Below the pieces are notes generated by a model. It saw nothing but the letters and a program-made list of their open reading frames with translations. It was not told where the DNA came from and ran no database searches. From Thiomicrorhabdus sp. (GTDB lineage: Bacteria; Pseudomonadota; Gammaproteobacteria; Thiomicrospirales; Thiomicrospiraceae): a stretch of 64,000 bases of DNA. Location: assembly GCF_963662555.1 (NCBI RefSeq), contig NZ_OY759719.1, positions 1,384,985 through 1,448,984 on the forward strand. Reading direction: 5' to 3'. Below are positions 26,963-36,354 of this stretch, piece by piece. A program made the translations under genes and the position numbers. Within the stretch, counting starts at the first letter, position 1, and each line of letters opens with the position of its first letter.

Positions 26963-29312
26963 TTTTGGCTCCTTTTGCAATTTCTCGCAAGTTTTCGCAC
27001 GCAAGAAGTACACGTTCGGGTGTGGCAGGAGCATCTAGTTTTGGACAGGCCTGGTAATTATTAACACTTGCAACCGCATCCGTTAAAGCATTGAATACGC
27101 TTATACCAAGCATTAGAGGTGGTTCACCTACTGCTTTAGAACGATATACAGTGTCTTCTCTGTTTGCGTCACAACGGAGGTGAATATTCATCTCTTTAGG
27201 GCGATCCCCGCATGAGGGTATTTTATAAGTGGAAGGTGCGTGTGTTTTTAATCTTCCGGCAGAGTCGTACACTAATTCTTCAGTGGTAAGCCAGCCCATT
27301 CCTTGAATAAATCCACCTTCTATCTGACCGGTGTCTATTGCAGGGTTAATTGAGTCACCGCAATCATGCACAATATCAACACGATCAACTTTGTACTCTC
27401 CCGTTAAAGTATCAACGGTTACCTCAGAAACGGCAGCACCGTAAGCAAAATAGAAGAATGGGTGACCTTGCCCAATGGTTTGGTCAAAATAGATTTTGGG
27501 TGTTTTGTAAAAACCAGTGGTGGATAGTGATACACGAGCTAGATAAGCTTGCATAATCAATTGCTTAAATGGAATGCACTGGTCTTCAATTTGTACACCT
27601 TGTGCGGTAAAGGTAATATTTTCTGGTTCCGTTGTGTAATGTTTGGATGCGAATTCAATTAAACGTTGTTTAATAATAATCGCAGCATTTTGGGCTGCTT
27701 TACCGTTAAGATCACAACCACTTGAAGCCGCCGTAGGTGAGGTGTTAGGCACTTTAGAAGTGTCTGTTGCCGTGATTTTAATGGTCTCAATTTCAACTTG
27801 AAACTCTTCAGCGACAATCTGTGCCACTTTAGTAAAAAGTCCTTGACCCATTTCTGTTCCACCATGGTTAAGGTGAATAGAGCCATCATTATAAATATGT
27901 AGCAGTGAACCAGCCTGGTTTAAGTGTGTTGCAGTAAAAGAGATACCAAATTTCACTGGAGATAAAGCAATACCTTTTTTAATGTATGGGCTCGTTTGGT
28001 TAAATTCTGAGATGTTTTTGCGACGTGCCTTATAGTTTGAGGTTGCCTCAAGCTCTTTGGTAATGTCGTGGATGATATTGTCTGTAACAGGCATATGATA
28101 TGGGGTAATGTTGCGATCATTAATACCGTAATAGTTTCGTTTACGAATAGACAGGGGATCTTGTTGCAAATGGCAAGCAATTTCATCCATTACTCGTTCA
28201 ATAGCAACCATCCCTTGTGGGCCTCCAAATCCTCTAAAAGCGGTATTTGAAACGGTATGAGTTTTGCAACGATGAGATATGATTGAAACATTTTCTAAAA
28301 AGTAAGCGTTGTCGAGGTGAAACATGGTTCTATCATTAATAGATGCCGATAAATCAGCTGACATTCCGCAGCGAGAAGCGGCTTCAAATTGAATGGCTTT
28401 AATTTGTCCCGAATTATCAAAACCTACATCATACTGAATAACATAATCATGGCGTTTACCAGTCATAGTCATATCATCATCACGATCCAAGCGGACTTTT
28501 GCAGGGCGTTTGGTATGGTGAGTTACTAAAGCAGCGATACTCGCAAACAACGCTGGTTGAGATTCTTTACCTCCAAATCCACCGCCCATTCGACGGACTT
28601 CAACATGAATGGCATGATTAGGCAGGCCAATTGCTCTCGCACAGCAATGTTGAACTTCACTTGGATGCTGTGTTGAACTGTACACTTTAATATCATAATC
28701 TTCACCAGGAATAGCAAGAGCAACATTGGATTCCAAGTAGAAGTGATCTTGGCCTCCAATTTCAATTTCGCCTTGAATTCGATTTTCTGTAGTAGGTAAT
28801 ACAACAGCTGGTTCACCACGTAAAAAGGTTTTAGACTCAAGTACAAAAGAGTTTTGTTCTAATGCTTGCTTAACCGTAGTTATGGCAGGAAGCGTTTCAT
28901 ATTCAATGATGGCTAACTGAGCAGCTTCTCTTGCAATATCAATGCTCTCAGCAGCAACAGCAAATAAAGATTGGCCCACATATTCAACTAAGCCATCTGC
29001 AAAGATAGGGTCACCATCTATCACGGGTGCGAAGTCGTTTTTTCCGGTGACATCTTTTGCGGTAATTACCTTGTGTACACCAGGAAAAAATTCTACAGGT
29101 GAAACATCTAAATTTATTATTTTGGCATGGGCCTGGGTGCTTTGAGCAATGTAAACATGCAGTAAATCACTTGGTTCTGGAAGGTCATCAATATATAAGG
29201 CTTCCCCAGTTACATGTTTATTTGCACTATCGTGTTTAACAGCGGCTTTAACACCACTGTTAATTCTTTTAGGAAGGCGTGAGTTTTCTGTTTTTGAGTC
29301 AATATTAGGCAT
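26955..29312 (-). CDS. xdhB: xanthine dehydrogenase, molybdopterin subunit
   Basis: A 785-aa large subunit carrying the Mo active site that hydroxylates hypoxanthine and xanthine to urate. Seen: GEALYIDDLPEP at the N-terminus, the cofactor loop RRMGGGFGGKES, the substrate arginine segment NTAFRGFGGPQGM, HGGTEMGQGL, and the catalytic Glu in SKAVGEPPLMLG. Length is normal for the two-gene bacterial form. GGGGAG precedes its ATG, which overlaps the end of xdhA by 8 bp. Confidence 0.96.
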   Translation of the reverse strand: MPNIDSKTENSRLPKRINSGVKAAVKHDSANKHVTGEALYIDDLPEPSDLLHVYIAQSTQAHAKIINLDVSPVEFFPGVHKVITAKDVTGKNDFAPVIDGDPIFADGLVEYVGQSLFAVAAESIDIAREAAQLAIIEYETLPAITTVKQALEQNSFVLESKTFLRGEPAVVLPTTENRIQGEIEIGGQDHFYLESNVALAIPGEDYDIKVYSSTQHPSEVQHCCARAIGLPNHAIHVEVRRMGGGFGGKESQPALFASIAALVTHHTKRPAKVRLDRDDDMTMTGKRHDYVIQYDVGFDNSGQIKAIQFEAASRCGMSADLSASINDRTMFHLDNAYFLENVSIISHRCKTHTVSNTAFRGFGGPQGMVAIERVMDEIACHLQQDPLSIRKRNYYGINDRNITPYHMPVTDNIIHDITKELEATSNYKARRKNISEFNQTSPYIKKGIALSPVKFGISFTATHLNQAGSLLHIYNDGSIHLNHGGTEMGQGLFTKVAQIVAEEFQVEIETIKITATDTSKVPNTSPTAASSGCDLNGKAAQNAAIIIKQRLIEFASKHYTTEPENITFTAQGVQIEDQCIPFKQLIMQAYLARVSLSTTGFYKTPKIYFDQTIGQGHPFFYFAYGAAVSEVTVDTLTGEYKVDRVDIVHDCGDSINPAIDTGQIEGGFIQGMGWLTTEELVYDSAGRLKTHAPSTYKIPSCGDRPKEMNIHLRCDANREDTVYRSKAVGEPPLMLGISVFNALTDAVASVNNYQACPKLDAPATPERVLLACENLREIAKGAKSA

Positions 29313-30849
29313 GTTTTATCTCCCCGGTGTGTAAAACCTGTATGGCAATTTTTGGGGTGGAATCATCTGGTGATTGAGTTTCAATAAAAAATTTTCTGAG
29401 TAGATTTTTAGCTACGGTCATTCTGTATTGACTTGATGCTCTAAAGTCATCCAAAGGTTGATAGTCTTCTGATAAATTTAAACAAGCTTGTTCAATAACT
29501 TCTTCTGACCAGACTTGATTAATTAGAGCGGCTTCCGTCTTAGAGGCTCTTAAAGGTGTTCCAGCCATTCCCCCGTAGCATAGGCGAACAGTCTTGACCT
29601 TATTGTTGACTAGCTCAATATAAAAGCCAGTACTGACTGATGAAATATCTTGTTCAAAGCGTTTTGATATTTTATATACCTTAAAAACGCCCTCTGTATT
29701 TAAAGGGATGCGGACACATTCAATAAATTCATTCGGTTTGCAGTCTTGTTGTCCATAAGCTATAAAGTAATCTTGTAAAGCTAGAGTTCGGCTACCATTG
29801 ATGCTACTTAAAACGATACTTGCCCCAAGTGCTATTAGTGGCGGGGGCATGTCACCAATTGGAGAGCCATTAGCTATATTTCCAACAATGGTTCCAGAGT
29901 TACGAATCTGAGTAGAACTATGTCTTTCTAGATAATCATCCATTTCTGGAAAATGCTCAGCTAAAATAGGCATGGCTTCGGAATAGGTAACGGAAGCTCC
30001 CAATTCAATATATTTATCGGTCACTTTAATACGCTTTAGTTCGGGGATTTGACCCAAATAAATCAGAGTTTCGAGTTTTTTTCGTTGTTTGGTTACCCAT
30101 AGACCTAAATCAGTTGCTCCAGCCAATATATGAGCTTCGGGTTCTGATTCTATTGCATTCGTCAGGTCTGTAATATTGCTGGGTTGGATGTAAGTTTGAG
30201 TTGCGATTGAAAACTTCTTTGTCTCAGTTGGTTGAATCGCTTTCAGTAACGTGATTATTTCAGCACTTTCTTCTTCAATGTTCTTTTGGTCTTCCAAGGC
30301 TTTTTTTATTAAATTTTTACCGGATTCAATAATTGGCCCATACCCTGTGCACCTACAAAGATTTCCAGCATATGCTTTGTTCAAAGCATTAATTTGATCA
30401 ATCTCTGTTTCATTTTCACAGGCCTGTTCATTAACAGTGGTTATGTCCTTTTTGTTTAACCGGGTATTTTGATAAAGTGCGAACCCAGACATCACGATCC
30501 CAGGAGTGCAAAAGCCACATTGAGATGCATGATGGTTAACCATTTCTTGTTGAACAGGGTGGAGAGCACCATCTTGTGTTTTTAGATGTTCGACTGTTAA
30601 CACCTGTTTACCATCGAGCATTGAAACAAATAAAATACAAGCATTCACTGCTCGATAAGTTAGCTTTCCATTTATCAGTTCACCTAATACCACTGTACAA
30701 GCACCACAATCGCCCTCGGCACAACCTTCTTTTGTGCCTACTAAACGAGCATCATTTCTCAGGTAGTTAAGCAAAGTAAGGGTTGGAGAGCAATTAGTTA
30801 AAATGACTGGACGTTTATTAAGCAAGAATTGAATGTTATTAGAGTTCAT
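29305..30849 (-). CDS. xdhA: xanthine dehydrogenase, FeS/FAD subunit
   Basis: A 514-aa electron-transfer subunit. The first 2Fe-2S cluster uses C43, C48 and C51 in EGCAEGDCGACTV; the second lies in HASQCGFCTPGI and GNLCRCTGYGP. The FAD-binding domain follows with ILAGATDLGLWV and TIVGNIANGSPIGD, and then the CO dehydrogenase flavoprotein C-terminal domain (CYGGMAGTPLRA). The ATG at 30849 follows AAGGAGAAA. Only 10 bp separate it from hiuH. Confidence 0.96.
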   Translation of the reverse strand: MNSNNIQFLLNKRPVILTNCSPTLTLLNYLRNDARLVGTKEGCAEGDCGACTVVLGELINGKLTYRAVNACILFVSMLDGKQVLTVEHLKTQDGALHPVQQEMVNHHASQCGFCTPGIVMSGFALYQNTRLNKKDITTVNEQACENETEIDQINALNKAYAGNLCRCTGYGPIIESGKNLIKKALEDQKNIEEESAEIITLLKAIQPTETKKFSIATQTYIQPSNITDLTNAIESEPEAHILAGATDLGLWVTKQRKKLETLIYLGQIPELKRIKVTDKYIELGASVTYSEAMPILAEHFPEMDDYLERHSSTQIRNSGTIVGNIANGSPIGDMPPPLIALGASIVLSSINGSRTLALQDYFIAYGQQDCKPNEFIECVRIPLNTEGVFKVYKISKRFEQDISSVSTGFYIELVNNKVKTVRLCYGGMAGTPLRASKTEAALINQVWSEEVIEQACLNLSEDYQPLDDFRASSQYRMTVAKNLLRKFFIETQSPDDSTPKIAIQVLHTGEIKHA

Positions 30850-30859
30850 TGTTTTCTCC

Positions 30860-31213
30860 TTAACTGCCGCGATAAGTGCTGTAGGCAAACGGTGATGCTA
30901 GTAAAGGTACATGGTAGTGGAAATTTAAATCGGTAATGCTAAATTGAATAGGTATGTCAGATATAAAAAGCGGTTCTGAGAGGCTTGGATTTGTTGATAA
31001 GAAGTAATTAGCCATTTCAAACACTATTTGATATCTGCCTAGCTTCATCTCTTTTTCACTTAATAAAGGCAGGTCTGTGCGACCATCGTCATTAGTGGTA
31101 GTTTCACGAACAAGTTTATACTGAGAGCCCTCCAAGTAGTAAAGCTTAATTTGTACGCCTCCAGCAGGTCGTCCCAAGCTAGTATCAAGAATGTGTGTGG
31201 TTAGTGCATTCAT
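30860..31213 (-). CDS. uraH: 5-hydroxyisourate hydrolase
   Basis: A 117-aa transthyretin-related enzyme that hydrolyses 5-hydroxyisourate, the product of urate oxidation, to OHCU. The start LTTHILDTSLGRPA and the C-terminal tetrapeptide YRGS are diagnostic; catalytic His in THILD and FHYHVPLL are present. No signal peptide. First gene of the eight-gene operon that continues with xdhABC, guaD and the ABC transporter; a GntR operator lies 46 bp before its start. Confidence 0.95.
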   Translation of the reverse strand: MNALTTHILDTSLGRPAGGVQIKLYYLEGSQYKLVRETTTNDDGRTDLPLLSEKEMKLGRYQIVFEMANYFLSTNPSLSEPLFISDIPIQFSITDLNFHYHVPLLASPFAYSTYRGS

Positions 31214-31258
31214 TGTAAGGATCTCTTAAAGTTGGTTTTGTTCTAAATGTTTATAAAT

Positions 31259-31270
31259 ATTGTACACAAT
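31259..31270. promoter_or_regulatory. GntR operator upstream of the uraH-xdh operon
   Basis: ATTGTACACAAT, the reverse complement of the site at 15525-15536, lying before uraH. The rest of the 377-bp gap to gntR is very AT-rich with no gene. Confidence 0.75.
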
Positions 31271-31521
31271 GTTGATTTTGGTTTCTAGGTTTTATTACGA
31301 ATATATGAACAAATTTTATCGACTTTATCGTTATAAATGCAGAATAAGTGAATATAAAATTCAAGAAAAGATTAAAATAAAATTAAATTAAATTTTTAAT
31401 TTATTACTGCCAAACAAGTCATAAGTAATGGTTTTTAGGGTGGTTTTTAGTTTTTTATATAACTCATAATAATCGGTTTAAAAATAAAAACTATAAAAAA
31501 CTCTTTACTATTGTTTTTTAA

Positions 31522-31533
31522 ATTGTATACAAT
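31522..31533. promoter_or_regulatory. GntR operator upstream of gntR (autoregulation)
   Basis: ATTGTATACAAT, a fully symmetrical variant, 58 bp before the regulator's ATG. Confidence 0.75.
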
Positions 31534-31590
31534 CTATATCAAGAAGTAGAAGCCTTGATATTGATCTTTTCAAGGAAAGGAGTCCTTTAA

Positions 31591-32277
31591 ATGGATAAAT
31601 CTAAAGGGTCAAAGAATCAAGAACAGGTAATTTATGATCGCTTGTTTGATGTCATTCTAGAACAAAAGTTGCAACCTGGTTCACGTCTGACGGAGGTTCC
31701 TTTAGCAGATATTTTTGGTGTTAGTAGAACCATTATTCGTCGTGTGTTACTGAGGTTGTCACATGAGGGAGTGGTTGAGATCAAACCAAATGTTGGTGCC
31801 AGTGTGGTTTCAACAGCACCAGAAGAGGTGAGTCAGTATTTTGAAGCAAGAAAAATCATTGAAGGTGCTCTTGCCAAAAAACTGTGCGGACATTTAACCG
31901 ATTATCAGGCTGAAATGCTAAGTGCAATGGTTAGAGAAGAAGACCGTATGTTTGAAATGGGAAATTTGGCAAAAGGGCTTAGAAAATCAACCGAATTTCA
32001 CTTTTTTATTGCAGATGCGGCTAAAAATGAACCGCTAGCTGAAATTGCCAAACAATTGATAGCAAGAACATCATTGATTGTTTCACAGTATAACCTTCCC
32101 GGTTCAGGTGGTTGTGCATGTATTGATCATAATACTTTGGTAAACATACTCAAAGACGGTGATCCTTTGGTCGCCGAAAAAATGATGATTGAGCATATTG
32201 AACATATTGAGCATGGTTTGCAGCTCAACGAAAAAAATATTGAACCTGATTTATATGCATTGTTAAAAGAGAGCTGA
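31591..32277 (+). CDS. GntR-family regulator with FCD domain (probable purine-catabolism regulator)
   Basis: A 228-aa regulator. The N-terminal winged helix (about 10-75) includes LTEVPLADIFGVSRTIIRRVLLRLSHEG. The C-terminal all-helical FCD ligand domain keeps metal-site histidines in TEFHFFIADA, CIDHNTLVNIL and HIEHIEHGL. It lies in the middle of the purine cluster, and palindromes of the form ATTGT-N2-ACAAT occur before its own gene and four other purine units, so it is the obvious binder. The ligand is unknown; a pathway intermediate is likely. Start follows AAGGAAAGGAG. Confidence 0.9.
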   Translation: MDKSKGSKNQEQVIYDRLFDVILEQKLQPGSRLTEVPLADIFGVSRTIIRRVLLRLSHEGVVEIKPNVGASVVSTAPEEVSQYFEARKIIEGALAKKLCGHLTDYQAEMLSAMVREEDRMFEMGNLAKGLRKSTEFHFFIADAAKNEPLAEIAKQLIARTSLIVSQYNLPGSGGCACIDHNTLVNILKDGDPLVAEKMMIEHIEHIEHGLQLNEKNIEPDLYALLKES

Positions 32278-32327
32278 TTCCAACCTATTTTTGAGGATGG
32301 ACGTTCTAAATTAGTATGGAGAATGGA

Positions 32328-33524
32328 ATGGATCCTCAAGTTGTAGAGTGGATTAATTTAAATGTCAAATGGATACATTTGATTGTTGGTATTGCTTGGA
32401 TTGGAGCCTCATTTTACTTTAATTGGCTTGAGGGCAATTTAGAGCGTAATAAACCAGGCCTTAATAAAGGTGTTGCTGGTGACTTATGGGCCGTTCATGG
32501 CGGTGGTTTTTACCATGTTGAAAAATTTGAAAACGCACCTGAAAAATTACCAGACATTCTCCACTGGTTTAAATGGGAAGCATATTTAACTTGGATTACA
32601 GGTTTTGCAATGATGATCCTAGTGTTTTATCTTGCACCAAGCATTTATCTTATTGACGCTTCTGTTTCTAACATCTCTCCAGGTACAGCAATCGCGATTA
32701 GTTTGGGATCAATGTTGTTTGGTTGGTTGATTTACGATCAATTGTGTAAAACCAAGCTTTCAGAAAACGGCATGTTGTTTTTCTGGATTATATTTTTAAG
32801 CTTAACCTTATTAGCTTATGTTCTTACCCATCTGATTAGTGCCAAAGCAGCCTATATTCATGTAGGTGCTGTTATCGGAACCATTATGGTGGCTAATGTA
32901 TTTTTTGGCATTATTCCATCTCAAAAGAAAATGGTTGCAGCGATGAAAAAGGGTGAAATCCCTGACCCGATTGTAGGTAAACGTGGTTTTCAACGTTCGT
33001 TGCACAATAATTACTTCACGCTTCCTGTTTTATTCATCATGTTAAGTGGTCACTACCCACTCACTTTTGGTAGTGAGTATAGCTGGTTGGTTTTAGCCGC
33101 TATTGCTTTGATTGGTGTATTTGTTCGTCATTACTTTAATTTAAAAAACCGTGGTCAAAATAAAGTTTGGATGTTGCCTCTAGCGGCATTGTTGATGGCT
33201 ACTTTAGCTTATTTAACAATGCCTAAATCAAATGATAATTCTGCTCAAATTACTACAGTTAATTATGCAACGATTGCACCTGTTATTGAGCAGAGATGCA
33301 TGTCTTGTCATGCAACTAAACCAACCAATATGGCTTTCAAAACTGCACCAAAGGGGATTGTTTTAGAGACGAAAGGTGATTTAGAAAAAGAGGCCGATAG
33401 CGTGTATGCCCAAACGGTAACAACTCATGCAATGCCTATCGGTAATTTGACAAAAATGACTGCTGAAGAACGTACTTTGTTAGCCAACTGGTACAAAACG
33501 TTTAAAAGCAAAACTTCGCAATAG
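32328..33524 (+). CDS. puuD: membrane-bound urate hydroxylase with cytochrome c domain
   Basis: Oxidises urate to 5-hydroxyisourate and passes electrons to the respiratory chain. The 398-aa protein has an N-terminal DUF989 membrane domain of about eight spans (WIHLIVGIAWIGASFYFNW, HGGGFYHVEKF, HWFKWEAYLTWITG). A C-terminal c-type cytochrome follows: C324-M-S-C327-H328 binds haem, and methionines near HAMPIGNL may be the distal ligand. No soluble uricase is present in the window. The ATG at 32328 follows GGAGA; an in-frame ATG at 32316 lacks one. An in-frame near-palindrome is at 32452. Confidence 0.93.
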   Translation: MDPQVVEWINLNVKWIHLIVGIAWIGASFYFNWLEGNLERNKPGLNKGVAGDLWAVHGGGFYHVEKFENAPEKLPDILHWFKWEAYLTWITGFAMMILVFYLAPSIYLIDASVSNISPGTAIAISLGSMLFGWLIYDQLCKTKLSENGMLFFWIIFLSLTLLAYVLTHLISAKAAYIHVGAVIGTIMVANVFFGIIPSQKKMVAAMKKGEIPDPIVGKRGFQRSLHNNYFTLPVLFIMLSGHYPLTFGSEYSWLVLAAIALIGVFVRHYFNLKNRGQNKVWMLPLAALLMATLAYLTMPKSNDNSAQITTVNYATIAPVIEQRCMSCHATKPTNMAFKTAPKGIVLETKGDLEKEADSVYAQTVTTHAMPIGNLTKMTAEERTLLANWYKTFKSKTSQ

Positions 33525-33539
33525 AGATTGGAGTAATTA

Positions 33540-34469
33540 ATGTCAGAACTATACGAAAGAGACTTAATTGGTTATGGACAAACTCCACCAAAGGTAACTT
33601 GGCCAAATAATGCTCGAATTGCTCTACAGTTTGTTATTAATTATGAAGAAGGTGGAGAAAACTGCATTTTACATGGCGATAAGACCTCTGAAGCATTTCT
33701 TTCTGAAGTAGTCGGTGCCTCTCATTGGCCTAATCAACGTCATATGAGTATTGAATCGGTTTATGAGTATGGCTCTAGAGTTGGTTTTTGGCGATTACAC
33801 AGGTTATTTACTCAACACAACTTACCCGTAACCGTATTTGGAGTTGCAATGGCAATGCAACGTAACCCAGATGCTGTTACCGCAATGTTAGAAGCTAATT
33901 GGGAAATTGCTTCACACGGTTATCGATGGATAGATTATCGCGATGTAACTGATGAGACCCAACGTTTACACATTCAAAAAGCATTGGAAATTCATACTGA
34001 GCTTACAGGTAAGGCACCGAGTGGTTGGTATATCGGGCGAGACAACCATAGAACCAGAAAACTAATCTTGGAAGAGGTTACACCTCTTTATGATGCGGAT
34101 TCTTATGCAGATGAATTACCTTACTGGGTCGAAAATACAGGGCTTAAATCTGGAGAGCCTCATTTGATTGTGCCATATACCTTGGATGTTAACGATATGC
34201 GTTTTGCATCTGCACAAGGTTTTAATTCAGGTGATCAATTTTTTAATTATTTAAAAGACAGTTTTGATGTTTTGTATGAAGAAGGGGAGTTTGCTCCCAA
34301 GATGATGTCTGTTGGGCTTCATTGCCGGTTAATTGGTCGGCCTGGACGTATCGCTTCATTAAAACGGTTTATTGAATACGTAGAATCTAAACAAGATGTT
34401 TGGGTATGTACAAGAGAGGACATTGCTAAGCATTGGCATACCAATCATTACCCTAGCAAAGTAGTTTAA
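33540..34469 (+). CDS. puuE: allantoinase, polysaccharide-deacetylase type
   Basis: Converts allantoin to allantoate by a metal-independent route. The 309-aa protein has the NodB-like fold with YERDLIGYGQTPPKVTWPN, YEEGGENCILHGD, SHGYRWIDY and FASAQGFNSGDQFF, and CRLIGRPGRI near the end; these match PuuE rather than the classical amidohydrolase AllB. It starts 15 bp after puuD, with TTGGAG as ribosome site, in the same operon. Confidence 0.93.
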   Translation: MSELYERDLIGYGQTPPKVTWPNNARIALQFVINYEEGGENCILHGDKTSEAFLSEVVGASHWPNQRHMSIESVYEYGSRVGFWRLHRLFTQHNLPVTVFGVAMAMQRNPDAVTAMLEANWEIASHGYRWIDYRDVTDETQRLHIQKALEIHTELTGKAPSGWYIGRDNHRTRKLILEEVTPLYDADSYADELPYWVENTGLKSGEPHLIVPYTLDVNDMRFASAQGFNSGDQFFNYLKDSFDVLYEEGEFAPKMMSVGLHCRLIGRPGRIASLKRFIEYVESKQDVWVCTREDIAKHWHTNHYPSKVV

Positions 34470-34551
34470 AACTAGTTTAACAATCATTTTATGTTGGCAA
34501 CGGCGTCAGCAATTTATTAATTTTAATTTATACCATTTTGGAGTGTTTCCG

Positions 34552-35556
34552 ATGAAATTGAAGATGTTTTTTGCTGCCGTTGTAACTTCTGTAGCAAGTT
34601 TTTCCGCATTAGCCGCTACCCCAGTTAAGTTTACTTTAGACTGGAAGTTTGAAGGTCCCGCCGCCGCGTATTTAGTCGCAATAGACAAAGGCTTTTATAA
34701 AGAAGAGGGTCTTGATGTAACCATTGATTCCGGAAAAGGATCATTAGATGCTATTCCTAAGGTGGCATCGGGAACATATGAATTTGGTTTTGCAGACACC
34801 AACTCTCTAGTTAAATTTAAAGATCAAAATCCAGAATCAAAGCTTAAAGGTATTTTGATGGTATACAACAAACCGCCTTTTGCGATTATTGGCTCTAAGC
34901 AAACAGGTGTTTCAAAGCCTAAGGACTTGGAAGGCAAAATTTTAGGAGCTCCTGCACCTGATGGTGCCTATGCACAGTGGAAGGCTTTTACTAAAGTAAC
35001 AGGTATAGATCCTTCTAAAGTCGAAATTGACAATGTAAGTTTTGCTGTGCGTGAATCTATGTTGGTTCAAAAACGTGTTGACGCAATCGCTGGCTTCTCA
35101 TTTTCTTCATTCCTAAATCTTAAGAAAATTGGATTAGATCCTAAAGACATCAATGTCATGTTAATGGCAGATTATGGCTTAAAACTTTATGGCAACACAA
35201 TTATTGTAAATCCAGAATTCGCCGCAAAAAATCCAGAACTCGTTAAAGGTTTTGTAAGAGCGACTATTAAAGGTTGGAAGTATACCGTTGAGCATCCAGC
35301 TGAAGCGGTGAAATATGTTATGGAAAAAAACAAAATTGCGAAAGAACCTGTTGAATTAGAACGTTTACAAATGTGTATTGATGGCAATGTGGTAACCGAT
35401 CAAGTAAAAGCAGAGGGCTTTGGCGGGGTAGATTACGCTCGCTTAGCAGAGTCTATTGATCAAATTGGAATCAGTTATACGTTTAAACATAAGCCAGCAG
35501 CAGAAGCTATTTTTACAGAAGCATTTTTACCGGCTAAATCAGAAAGAGAATTCTAG
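34552..35556 (+). CDS. NMT1/THI5-type ABC transporter substrate-binding protein
   Basis: A periplasmic binding protein of 334 aa. Residues 1-23 form a signal peptide ending SALAAT; the mature part begins PVKFTLDWKFEGPAAAYLVAIDKGFYKEEGLDV, typical of the NMT1/SsuA-like superfamily for pyrimidines, nitrate or sulfonates. DAIPKVASGTYEFGF and AGFSFSSFL outline the ligand pocket. Encoded between allantoinase and OHCU decarboxylase together with its ATPase and permease, it probably captures a purine or ureide (inference). The ATG at 34552 follows GGAG. Confidence 0.85.
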   Translation: MKLKMFFAAVVTSVASFSALAATPVKFTLDWKFEGPAAAYLVAIDKGFYKEEGLDVTIDSGKGSLDAIPKVASGTYEFGFADTNSLVKFKDQNPESKLKGILMVYNKPPFAIIGSKQTGVSKPKDLEGKILGAPAPDGAYAQWKAFTKVTGIDPSKVEIDNVSFAVRESMLVQKRVDAIAGFSFSSFLNLKKIGLDPKDINVMLMADYGLKLYGNTIIVNPEFAAKNPELVKGFVRATIKGWKYTVEHPAEAVKYVMEKNKIAKEPVELERLQMCIDGNVVTDQVKAEGFGGVDYARLAESIDQIGISYTFKHKPAAEAIFTEAFLPAKSEREF

Positions 35557-35559
35557 ACT

Positions 35560-36354
35560 ATGTCAGACTTTATTCAGCTAGAAAAAGTTTCTTTAAGCTA
35601 TAACGGCTCAGAAGAAATCAAAGATATGGCAATACATGAAGTCGATTTAACCATTCAGAAAGGAAGTTTTACCGCAGTTGTCGGTCCAAGTGGCTGCGGT
35701 AAATCAACCATGATGAAACTTTTGTCGGGATTACAAGCACCGACATTAGGTTATGTCTTTATGAATAATCGTGAGGTCAACGGCCCCGTTTCTGGGGTTG
35801 GAATGGCTTTCCAAAAATCGACTTTATTACCATGGCGAAATATTATTGATAACGTATTATTGCCATTTGAAGTAAGCCCTGATTATGAAAATCAATATCG
35901 TAGAAACAAACAAAAATACATTGATAAAGCGACTGAACTACTTGAGCAAGTTGGTTTAAAAGGTTATGAACATAGCTTTCCCTGGGAATTATCAGGCGGA
36001 ATGCAACAGCGTGCTTCAATATGTCGTGCGTTAGTGCACGAGCCAAGTTTACTTATTTTAGATGAACCTTTTGGAGCTCTTGATTCATTTACTCGCGAAG
36101 AGCTTTGGATTATGTTGAGTGAACTTCAAGCAGCCAAAAAATTTACTGTTTTATTGGTAACTCATGACTTAGAAGAAGCCTCATATTTGGCTGACGATAT
36201 TTATGTTATGTCTACTCGTCCTGGGCAAATCGTCCATGAAGAGAAAGTTAATTTCCCTCGTCCAAGATCTATTGATATTCGTTACGACGCAGAATTTACC
36301 CATCTTGTGCAAAAGCTTAGAGGCTTTATTAAAGCTGCTAAGGAGGCCGCATGA
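35560..36354 (+). CDS. ABC transporter ATP-binding protein (SsuB/TauB/NMT1 type)
   Basis: A 264-aa ATPase: Walker A VGPSGCGKST, Q-loop FQKSTLLPW, signature LSGGMQQRASI, Walker B LLILDEPFGALD, and switch His LLVTHDLEEA. It starts 3 bp after the receptor gene and overlaps the permease by 4 bp (ATGA), so the three are one transporter. Confidence 0.92.
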   Translation: MSDFIQLEKVSLSYNGSEEIKDMAIHEVDLTIQKGSFTAVVGPSGCGKSTMMKLLSGLQAPTLGYVFMNNREVNGPVSGVGMAFQKSTLLPWRNIIDNVLLPFEVSPDYENQYRRNKQKYIDKATELLEQVGLKGYEHSFPWELSGGMQQRASICRALVHEPSLLILDEPFGALDSFTREELWIMLSELQAAKKFTVLLVTHDLEEASYLADDIYVMSTRPGQIVHEEKVNFPRPRSIDIRYDAEFTHLVQKLRGFIKAAKEAA

